From: Dicyema japonicum
Taxonomy: Eukaryota > Dicyemida > Rhombozoa > Dicyemidae
NCBI GenBank assembly: GCA_011109175.1
Contig: RDEW01000054.1
Coordinates: forward strand, 108,074-172,073
Reading direction: 5' to 3'
DNA length: 64,000 bases
The notes under the pieces were generated by a model. The model saw only the letters and a program-made list of their open reading frames with translations, did no database searches and had not been told where the DNA came from. The position numbers and the translations under genes were made by a program. Shown one piece after another: positions 21,859-30,180 of this stretch; the first letter of the stretch is position 1; every line of letters starts with the position of its first letter.

Positions 21859-24060
21859 ATGGAATCAGCCAGAAGAGCTAGGATTTCTCGTCGACATACT
21901 GGCGATTTTATCCTGGAGTTTAAGAACTTGGAAGACCTTGAAAATTTTAAAAAATCAATGAATAATAGTAATCCTTTTGGATTTGGTAAACATGAGATGG
22001 AAGAAGTAAAATTGCTTCCTTCGACTATAATTCTAAAAAATGTTCCGACATGGATAGAGATGGATGAATTAAAGGATTTTCTTCGCTCAAAGTTGGCAGG
22101 AGAGTTCCTAGCTGAAAGATTTGTACGTTGTGGTGTTAGCTTGCCTATTGTTAAGCTTGTCTTAACAAGCAGGGGAGAAGCAGAATCCATTGTCAGATTG
22201 GGATTGATTATTGGATTTTTGAAGATAAAAGCGGAATGGTATATAAAACGAGAAATTCAGTGTTTTCGTTGTCAACAGTTTAGACATATTGCTCGGTTTT
22301 GCAAGAACTTAGAAAAGTGTCTACATTGTTCGGGATCACATAGAAGATCTGAATGTAAAGCATCGCATGATACAAAAAAATGCGTTAATTGTGGGTCGAC
22401 TACTCATCTGGCAAATTATTGAGGTTGTCCGAAAGCTTTGGAAAATCGTGAGAAAATGAAGAAAGTTGCTGAAAAGTCAAAAGTCTACAAAAAAGAAGAT
22501 AAGGAACTTGCCAAATTCGGAAATAGTCATACTATATCAAAAAAAGCTAAGTCAGCGTTTCTTGATGGTCGAACTTGTTGGAATATTCCAACGGTCAGAA
22601 GGCAACAGTAGAAGCTTCTACTCAGACAGAAGAACCTGTGAAGGGAATGAAAGAAGAAATCTCAACACAGGTCAATGATAATGAATGTCAACTTGATTAT
22701 TCACAAACTTTGGAAAAATTAGAAAAAAGCATTATAGAAGTAACGAAAACAATAAAGGATACGAAGCATTTATTGGATTTGGTGGCGATCCTAAGAGGAG
22801 GGATCAGCCACCAAAAAAATCAGAAGTAATCAGGATAACCCTGATTAATGCCCGCTCTCTTCGGAAGCGGGCTTCAGAGCTGACTGCATTGGTCATATTA
22901 TATAATTCTTCTTGGAGTTTTGGTCATGTTCTAGCTTATTGGAAACGAACAATTGTACGCATGGTTGTGAAAAAAGGAAAGCCAAGGTCAAAAGCAGATA
23001 GTTATAGGCCAATTAGCCTAGTCTGCTCAATATCGAAAGTTATGGAAAAAATTGTTTTCAATCGTCTATCAAGGCATGTTGAGGATAATAATTTTCTCTC
23101 TGATAATCAACTGGGATTTCGGCATAAAAAAGGGACTGGAGATTGCTTTAAAGAGCTAAGATCTGCAATCGAAATTTCACGAAATAACAAGGAATTTCTT
23201 ACAATAGCATGTTTGGATATAACAAAAGCGTTTGACAGTGTTTGGCACTTTGGACTTCTTGATACGTTGTCAAAAGCAGAAATTGGGAAAACTGCGTTAT
23301 TTTGGATAGAAAACTTTCTTTCAAAAAGAAAGTCATATATACGTGTTGGAAATTTAATTTCAAAGAAAATTGAATTGCGAATAGGAGTTCCACAGAGTTC
23401 AATTCTCAGCCCGCTACTCTTCAATTGCGTAATGAGAGATTTGCCGAAAATAGAGAGCGTAAATAGTCAAATGATTATTTATGCTGATGACATTCTTGTG
23501 CTTGATTCAAGCATGAATAAACAAATTTCATGAAAAGGGTGGAATCCCATATTACTAAGATTGGAAAGTGGTGCCAAAACAATGGGTTGACTCTATCGAG
23601 GGAAAAAACAACAGTCACTTGGATTGCAAGTAAAAGAAAAAATATTAATCAATGTGTGAATACTGGGGATATAAAAATCTCTGAAACATTGAAGTATCTC
23701 GGATTGTTGATAGATCGAAGAGGATCTTTCAAGGAACATATTAAAACACTAAGAAAGAAAGCTACAGGAATGTTGAAATCTTCAATTCGATTTCATATGG
23801 AGCCTGAAACTTTTCTTTTTGTGTATTCAGCGTGTGTTGAACCATTCTTGATATATGGTTATCAAGGATGGTTTAGAACAAAAGAAAGTGATGTCTTTGT
23901 CAAAAAATTGGAAAAGTCCAGAAGATTTGCGATTAAATTGGCATATGGACTGGACTTAAAATCCAATATCGAAGAGGATTATGACCTGAATGTCAGAAAG
24001 ATAGAAAAATTATTACATTACTTATGGAAATGAGATGTAATTTTTGGGGTCCAAACGAAG
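21859..24060 (+). pseudogene. R1/jockey-type LINE, copy with ORF1 and RT (endonuclease deleted)
   Basis: ORF1 (21859-22422) ends with three CCHC-like knuckles (CFRCQQFRHIARFC, CLHCSGSHRRSEC, CVNCGSTTHLANY) typical of the Gag-like ORF1 of the I/jockey/R1 clades. A VIRITLINARSLR endonuclease start at ~22830-22880 jumps straight into RT (NSSWSFGHVLAYWKRT). The RT reads SYRPISLVCSISKVMEK, QLGFRHKKGTGD, LDITKAFDSVWH, GVPQSSILSPLLF and YADD (~23480). A stop near 23531 splits it and more RT follows to ~24033. The C-terminal Cys-His region of the family follows to 24060, with the 3' UTR to ~24240. Confidence 0.75.
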
Positions 24061-24309
24061 TAGAGACATGTGGTTTCTCATAAAATGACCCTACACGATG
24101 AATACAAACCCACTTAATTAGTTTTGGTTCAGGTTTTGGTTTCTTAACAGTAATTAGATTTGGGGTTTGTTAGAAAATAAAATTTGTCTTGTCTTAATTG
24201 TTGTTCTTGGGTCCTGTAAAATTGGTCGTTTAGTAATGGGTTATTCTAAGTCCATAAGTGTAACCACCTAGGCTCGGTAACACCCTAGGCTCGTGACATT
24301 TATATCATA

Positions 24310-24560
24310 TATTTTGACTGGAATGCCACACTTATTAAAGCAGAGGGAGATTGTGTTTGATTTCACGTCCATCCAAGATGTGATAATCCACCGAATAGCA
24401 TCCAAGAGAGAAATTTTTTGCAAGTGGTGTCGCATTGGTTTCTGTGTCCATTTTGGCAAGAAGTTGAGTCATTCCATACTTCTTTCTGAGAAATTTTTGT
24501 GTCGACTTAGGTGTTTGGTTCGATTCATTTATTATTTGAATTATCTTCTTTAAAGACAAT
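24310..24560 (-). pseudogene. Pogo/Tigger transposase: N-terminal HTH and end of the DDE domain
   Basis: The minus strand reads RKRLRCELSLKKIIQII...TQKFLRKKYGM, a psq/CENPB-type N-terminal HTH. After a deletion it continues as DAIRWIITSWMDVKSNTISLCFNKCGI, the characteristic end of the DDE_1 domain (AxxWxxxAWxxVxxxTIxNCFxKxGF). The catalytic DDE core between them is missing. The right arm keeps a similar piece at 37310-37545. Confidence 0.65.
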
Positions 24561-24894
24561 TCACAACGTAATCGTTTTCTTTGCGGAGCTATTATCTTTT
24601 AGTTTTTGATTTTCTGTCGAGTTGTTCGCAATATATCTCTATCGTTGTTCGCAATTCAAGGTTAAAGACGATTAATAGGATTAGATCAAAGATTGATGTC
24701 AGAAGGCCGGTTTATGATAAAAGAAAATTCAAGTTGGGACCACAAAATACGGACGGTATTCGGAATAGAGGTGATCCGGTATATCGAAGATGAAATATCA
24801 GTGATGGCCTATGAGGTGAATCGAGACCAGAAGTTTAGTCCGGTTTTAAGGGAATTCCGGTATACTGAGGAGTCGGTTTAGAGGGGTTTGACTG

Positions 24895-25058
24895 TAATTA
24901 AAAAATCGAGTTCCGTTGACTTGAGCTTCAGCACAAACCAGAAAAACATATTCCCCACTATTAAATAACTTCAAAAAATAACATTCATTGATTCTAAATA
25001 GTATCTACTTTACATTTTGAGATTTCTTTTATATTTGACCTAAATGTTGATTCAGATG
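24895..25058. other. Unique spacer right of the pogo element
   Basis: The TA duplication is at 24895-24896; after it the sequence no longer matches the other arm. No gene seen. Confidence 0.4.
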
Positions 25059-25424
25059 CTAATGATGTGTTTCATCTTCAAAAAGGGGTATGAGAGAAGG
25101 GTGTCTCATTTTGTAAATTGGGATGTTTTTTTCCAAAAATGCTTCTATTACTTTCATAGCCCAAGTTTTCCGAGTATCGGTTATCTCGGAAATGAATTTT
25201 TGTGAACTCTGAGATGGGATGGATTCTACTATAATTTTAAACTCAGAAAAATACTGTACCTTTTCAAATGACTTTTTGTAGAACGATGTGCTCAACAAAA
25301 AATTTTGCACATCGCACAACAGTCGAGCAATTGGAACAAAATAAATTCCCCTTCCGTTGATAACAAACTCTGAGAATTTTTTTGCATAAAAAGAAATTTT
25401 CTGTGAAATAGTCCTTTTACCCAT
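25059..25424 (-). CDS. CGGBP1-like / hAT-derived protein
   Basis: A 121-residue intact ORF. The N-terminus GKRTISQKISFYAKKF and the C-terminal WAMKVIEAFLEKNIPIYKMRHPSLIPLFE match the organisation of CGGBP1-type proteins and hAT transposase N-termini (xFxxANIPLxKxxHPxxxxFL pattern). The BED-like zinc-ligand positions appear largely lost (YFVPIARLLCD). It could be a domesticated DNA-binding protein or the preserved 5' part of a hAT element. It diverges from a decayed hAT transposase starting ~45 bp away on the other strand. An uninterrupted frame amid decayed elements hints at recent insertion or selection. Confidence 0.5.
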   Translation of the reverse strand: MGKRTISQKISFYAKKFSEFVINGRGIYFVPIARLLCDVQNFLLSTSFYKKSFEKVQYFSEFKIIVESIPSQSSQKFISEITDTRKTWAMKVIEAFLEKNIPIYKMRHPSLIPLFEDETHH

Positions 25425-25469
25425 ACCAGAAAAAAATTATTATTAATAATTATTATTTATTTAACCCAA

Positions 25470-25990
25470 GACCATGGTAAATTGCTGCTGTAGAAAATCC
25501 GGAATTTGTCAAATTCGTCCAAATGTTTCTTCCTGGGTATCGTTTACCCTCTCATCATCAAATTGGTGGTCCATTGCTCGATCGTGTGTACGACCAAATA
25601 CATAATGACTGTCGGCAAAAACTCCAGAACAAGACAGTGTCTATGAGACATTCATGATGAACCTGTTATTTGTGTGTCAGTTGTAACATCGGATGGAGAA
25701 AGCTATCTAATTGACACTGTGGACACCTCTGGATATAGCCACACTGGGGAGTATCTTCAATCTGTTGCTTTAGCTCTGCAAAGTCCGCCGAGCAACAGTT
25801 TGGATGTAAAATCGGGAGTCTTGTAACGACAATGCTGCCAACATGACTAAAATGAAGCAGATAATAATGCAAGATGACGATGAAATTATTACATATGGTT
25901 GCTCGGCATATTATCTCAACCTTCTCTCAAAGTATGTCGAAGTAGCTGACGTTAAAGAAATTATCGTAAGAATAAATAAATACTTGCCCA
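25470..25990 (+). pseudogene. hAT transposase (DUF659-type) remnant
   Basis: The plus strand carries VENPEFVKFVQMFLPGYRLP, then GGPLLDRVYDQI, SYLIDTVDTSGYSHTGEYL, NDNAANMTKM and YGCSAYYLNLLSK. This is the ordered DUF659/hAT transposase signature, including the D of the DNAANM motif. Stop codons near 25648 and 25827 and frame changes break it. The hATC dimerisation region is absent. Confidence 0.75.
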
Positions 25991-26024
25991 AACAGTCTCC
26001 ATCTTGATTCAATAATGTCGATGC

Positions 26025-27277
26025 TTATTGGCCTCGATTGTGCCCAGAGTATAATTTCTTAATTGAAATCTTCTTGGGCCAACCTAGACCTATTAAATTG
26101 CATAATTGTTTTCGATGAAATATATCCATTTTCTTGATCTCTAGCTCTGTGACCCCCCATGTACCCGAGTGGTACATAAGCACCGTCTTTAAATATGAGT
26201 TGTATAGTATTATTTTTAGTTTGTTTTTATTAGTTTTTGTAGACTCCATATCTTCTGCATATTTTATACATGGCAGTGGCTAAAACTCTTATATACATCA
26301 TGTCCTTACTATCACCAAGTAAGGATCCCAATTTCCTTTTTTCCTCCAACTTTCATCAATATATTTTAATTCACTTGTAATTCTTATGACAAAATCTATG
26401 TCATCTGCATATATAATCTCCATCTGCATGCATCCTTCACATTTTGTTCTAAGAGCTCTCAATGCCGCTTCCAGGTATACGACGAATAGAACCGGAGATT
26501 TAGAGTCCTCCTGAGGTATTCCAACTGTTGTCCCGAAAGGCATTGATGTCGTGTTCCCAACCCTTACAGTTAATTCAGTGATAGATAATAGGAAACGGAC
26601 AAGTATTGTGTTATCTTCATCAAGGAAATTCCCAGCAACGTATAACAATGTTTTTCTATTGACAGTGTCAAACGCATTGGACATGTCCACTTCCATAATC
26701 TTAAAATCATTCGTATATTGTTGACAAATGTCCATGGCACATATTCACCTGTGGGACCAAACAGCATCTGCGGTCGAGCGTCCCCTTCTAAACCCACTCT
26801 GTCCCGGCGACAAAAATTTATAAACATGAGAAGATATCTGACTAAAGGTTATCAGAGATAGTATCTTTTTCAATGTTCGCAGCAATATCACTGATCTTAG
26901 ATTTTTTATCGGTCCCTTGCACATTCCTGGTTTATTCAAAGGAATCAAAATTCCATCACCAAGTTTCAAGGACAAATGCGTCTCAAATACCTTATTTAAA
27001 TTCTTTGTAATGAGGGTTCAGTTCACCAGATGCATACTTGATCATTTCTCCAGGTATGTTGTCTGGTTCCGCTGCCCTGTTGTCGTTTAATTTAATGATT
27101 CCCAGGTTAGTTTCTTTTGTAGAGATAGGTAGGTTCAGACTTCTTGGTGATTTTTCAAATGGCTCCACATATAAGGTTTCATTTTCATTCAAAAGTCCTG
27201 AAGAATATTAGACAATAATCTCAGTTTTTTCTATATTATCCAATATATTTCTTCCTTGACTGTCGTGAATACAAATA
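26025..27277 (-). pseudogene. Family A LINE, RT region (interrupted upstream by the Ginger-like element)
   Basis: Minus-strand segments in order are LNDNRAAEPDNIPGEMIKYA (~27100), LIPLNKPGMCKGPIKNLR, GQSGFRRGRSTADAVW (~26780), VDMSNAFDTVNRKTL (~26680), GIPQEDSKSPVLF (~26500, normally PQGDxLSP), YADD (~26395) and YHSGTWGVTELEIKK...HRKQLCNLIG (~26100). The two aspartates of YADD survive, but several frame breaks and the PQED substitution mark it as defective. The endonuclease and 2A-like part of the same element lie beyond the insertion at 29241-29640. Confidence 0.75.
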
Positions 27278-29240
27278 TGTCACATGGGCGCGTAACGCAT
27301 GGGCAGCCTGTTACATTTTTTCGACTTTGAAATGGTCTTTTGATTATCCGACATTTAATTTTGTATATAAAGCATTAACAATTTATTGAAGAATAAAACC
27401 AAATAGTTTAAAGGCTACTGGCTGCTCTCAGGATTGAGAGCGCATTTCCCCTTACGATCTGTAAGGAGATGCGCTCAATGAGCCAGCCCTTCTCTCTGAC
27501 ATCCCTCCTCCTTTTATTTTGTATATCCGATTTATATCGTGATTTAATCCTGTTAAATTAGTTTTTTATTCATAAATGTTATGATTATAAAGATTTTATT
27601 TTTTTATAGCGGTAAACCTAGATTTCTAGCATGGAAGATTATTTTGTTACAATGGCTTCTTACAAGGGTTTTGTGAAAGATTGTGTTGAATATCAAACTT
27701 TAAAAGATGCTTTGCATGATAAATTTCACGAAAATCTTCCGAGGTATCAAAAATATAGGCTTGTAAAGAAGATAGAGAATTTTTCCATTATCAATGATAG
27801 GTATTGTAAATTTGCAATAATTTTAGACTGTATCTTAAATCAACTGATCCAAGTTAGTCATATCCCTGGATGATGAAACCGAAATGGAGCATGTTGCGAA
27901 ATCTTTGTACGAGTTTTCACACGGAGGAGTCAATAAAATTGAGTATGAATGTCGACAAAGATACTTCACTGTAAAGAATGAGATTATCAGAAAAGTCATT
28001 CGAAATTGTGAAGTCTGCAAATTTTCGCGTCCTTTAAAAGTTCGTGATTTTTTATAATTGTAGATTGGAGATATAAATCATTATGTGGTTGCTTCTTCTC
28101 CAAATGAACTTTTTCAGTAGATCTAATAGACCTGAAAAAATTTTCAACATTAAATGAAAATTTCAAATAAATTTAAACGGTCATTGACATATATAGTAGG
28201 TTGGTTTTTTTTAATTTATAGATTCGCTTTTGTACGACCACTCTATAATAAGTCTGGTAAAGAAGTATGTGAAAACTTAAGATCTTTGTTCCGCCTGAAT
28301 GGGCCATGTAAATTTCCTCAGTCCGACAATGGTTCTGAATTTAAAAATCAAGAAATAACAAAACTTTGCGAAGATTTTAACATTAAGCAAATTCACGGAA
28401 GGCCTAACAATCCACGAGCACAAGGAATTGTCGAAAGATTTAATCAGACGATCACGAGGAAGTTGTCAAAAATGTTGGATAACAGTGAAAAAAAGTGGCT
28501 TGATAAATTAGAAAGTGCTGTCTACAGTTATAACATATCGGTCCATTCATTTTCCAACGAAAGTCCTTTCGAAAGATATCGAGGAATTAAGGGAATAAAT
28601 TCAATAATTAATGGTTATACTTATATCACATTATGACTTAGATAATTTAAGTGATGAGTGTGCGATTCCAGAACAAATTGACGATTTGGTTAATTGTTCG
28701 ACTCCAGAATCTATTGAAAATTCACGTAGTTTGATTTAAAAAATTTATATCTAGATAATTCCCAGTCAGATAATCTGTGTCCGAATACGAAGAGATTCAA
28801 TCTCGAAATTAAATCAATTGAAGAAAATTCGAATTATTACAAAGCTATGAAAAGGAAAATGAATGTTCATAATAGTAAATATATTTTTAACATGGAAGAT
28901 AAAGTATGAATTAAAAACATTAATAGATAGGTTCGGCTAAAAAGGACTTTGGAACAAATCCCTCATTGCGACTGGATAAGTTTGGGTCTCAGTATTATCC
29001 AGTTGCAGAAATAATTAATATTTTATCGAATAATCGCGTGAGGTAGTTTTAAATAGTTTAATTTGATAGATAAAAAATTCGAAAGGAGAAATATCGACTG
29101 TATTAATGAGTAGACTAAAAAAAGTTACTTAAATTTAATTTTTTGTGGTAAATAAATCATTTATAAAATTAATTGAAGTTAATCTTGGTTCAAGGTTAAT
29201 GTAACAGGCAGCCCATAGGTATCGCTTGGCCCATGTGACA
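27278..29240 (+). mobile_element. Ginger-like DNA transposon with complete TIRs and a 5-bp target duplication
   Basis: The left end is TGTCACATGGGC at 27278 and the right end its inverse, GCCCATGTGACA, ending at 29240. Similarity continues for ~40 bp inside each end (CAGCCTGTTACATT block). AAATA is duplicated at 27273-27277 and 29241-29245. TGT...ACA ends, a 4-5 bp duplication and a Gypsy-integrase-like transposase are the hallmarks of Ginger/TDD elements. It interrupts a minus-strand LINE whose two halves lie on either side. Length is 1963 bp. Confidence 0.85.
27631..28640 (+). pseudogene. Ginger/Gypsy-type integrase (transposase), frameshifted
   Basis: The start MEDYFVTMASYKGFV leads into a segment with YEFSHGGVNKIEYECRQRYF...NCEVCKF, an HHCC-type zinc finger as in retroviral/Gypsy integrases (H-x3-H is imperfect). 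The core reads GPCKFPQSDNGSEFKNQEI and RPNNPRAQGIVERFNQT, the second D and the E of the D,D35E triad (S-D-N-G-x-E-F and QGxVERxN). The first-D region lies in disrupted sequence around 28060-28180. At least two frame changes plus in-frame stops make it inactive as drawn. A downstream open region to ~29100 is AT-rich. Confidence 0.75.
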
Positions 29241-29640
29241 AAATATTCGTAGATTGAACTCCCTTCTGCAAAAGGCGAACAGCTCGAAACATTTGCGTTC
29301 CGTATCCCAACTTCTCAATTTCTTGACGGAAGGAATCCGGGATGTCGTCCGAAATATTTCTGGCCATTATATGCTTTCTGATTAGCGTAGTAAGACCTCT
29401 TCCCTTTCCATGACCTCTGTCTCGTCTGAAAACGTAATATCCCGGAAGGTTGGTAGTTGGTCGTTGTGGGTTAAGTTTCATCTCTTAGAAAAGAGCTACA
29501 TCCACTGAGGTTTTATGAGAAAGCGTTGTAGTTCGGCAATTTTTGTTCGGATACCATTGATGTTAATTTGTAATATGACTAGATCTGGTCAAGGATTTTC
29601 CTCGACATTTCCACAGGAAAGGCATTTCAAGTGAGCGATG
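29241..29640 (-). pseudogene. Family A LINE 5' part: 2A-like motif and AP endonuclease start
   Basis: The minus strand reads KCLSCGNVEENP, a stop, P, then DLVILQININGIRTKIAELQRFL. The latter is the start of an APE endonuclease domain (LxxLQxNxNGIxxKxxEL), continued by LPGYYVFRRDRGHGKGRGLTTLIRK. The element is cut at 29240 by the Ginger insertion and resumes as RT below 27277. The NVEENP-x-P sequence at 29583-29625 has the form of a 2A ribosome-skipping peptide with its glycine codon changed to TGA. Confidence 0.65.
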
Positions 29641-29649
29641 CCACCACGT

Positions 29650-30180
29650 AAATCATAAGGAATAGCTTGGGTTAATTCTAAAACACCACTTAACATTATA
29701 TAAATGTATAGAAAAGTCTTCAGATTTGAATGAAAGTGATGAAAAAATTTCAATACCGCTGTTACTTTATTCTTTCTACTTATGATGTAATTTTTAACGG
29801 TTCCCTTCTGATATGCGCATACTAAGCGGTGTTTTAAATCTTCTTAATGACTTAACATTGTCAGGATTCACAAAATCATTAGTTTTTACTCTTTCATGAT
29901 GATTCATGTAGCATGGAGATAAATAATGGTTTTTGTCGTGACACTATTATTTTTTCTTTTAGGATAATTCTTACAAAAGTAAAGATGTATATTGAGAGAT
30001 ACGCACATCATTTATTTTATTAGTGGAAGGTTTAGTCCACGCAATCTACACTGACATCGTACATTGAAATATTTATATATATAAAATCAATACTACGGAC
30101 AGACACAAATTAACTATTTTATAATATTTATATGAATAGGTATTTAATATAAATTAAAATTTAAAAAAAACTTAATTTGT
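29650..30180. other. Upstream region of NAA25
   Basis: Mixed-composition LINE edge, then increasingly AT-rich sequence just before the ATG at 30181. No motif could be named; promoter function is inferred from position. Confidence 0.35.

Larger units (their letters stand above)
19528..24298. mobile_element. TIR-bounded composite element (TGTCACGAGCC termini, TTTATA duplication) carrying LINEs and a 28S fragment
   Basis: The left end reads TGTCACGAGCCTAGGGTGTT and the right end is its inverse, GGCTCGTGACA. Both are flanked by TTTATA (19522-19527 and 24299-24304). The TIR contains two copies of CGAGCCTA separated by a short spacer. The 5'-TGT...ACA-3' ends with a short duplication resemble Ginger/TDD elements, and the Ginger-like element at 27278-29240 also starts TGTCAC with a repeated inner motif. 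No transposase of its own is left; the interior is a MITE, two LINE remnants and a 28S fragment. The right-arm copy (37550-41331) shows the same ends and duplication. Confidence 0.75.
15890..24550 (+). repeat. Left arm of a large inverted repeat (nested transposons)
   Basis: The sequence from the RLE LINE 3' half through the pogo element is mirrored at 37304-44737 with scattered substitutions. Named differences are a ~250-bp segment (18581-18828) and a 972-bp segment (21819-22790) missing on the right, and a 22-bp tandem duplication near 21720-21760 found only on the left. Confidence 0.9.
19007..24894 (-). mobile_element. Pogo/Tigger-like DNA transposon with TA target duplication, interrupted by another element
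   Basis: The ends are CAGTCAAACCCCTCTAAACC at 19007 and its inverse (GAGGGGTTTGACTG) ending at 24894, each flanked by TA. CAGT-starting TIRs of this AACC-type and a TA duplication are typical of the pogo/Tigger branch of Tc1-mariner. The transposase pieces on the minus strand (24310-24560 and 19130-19520) agree. Removing the inserted 4.77-kb element leaves only ~1.1 kb, so much of the transposase has been lost. Confidence 0.8.
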
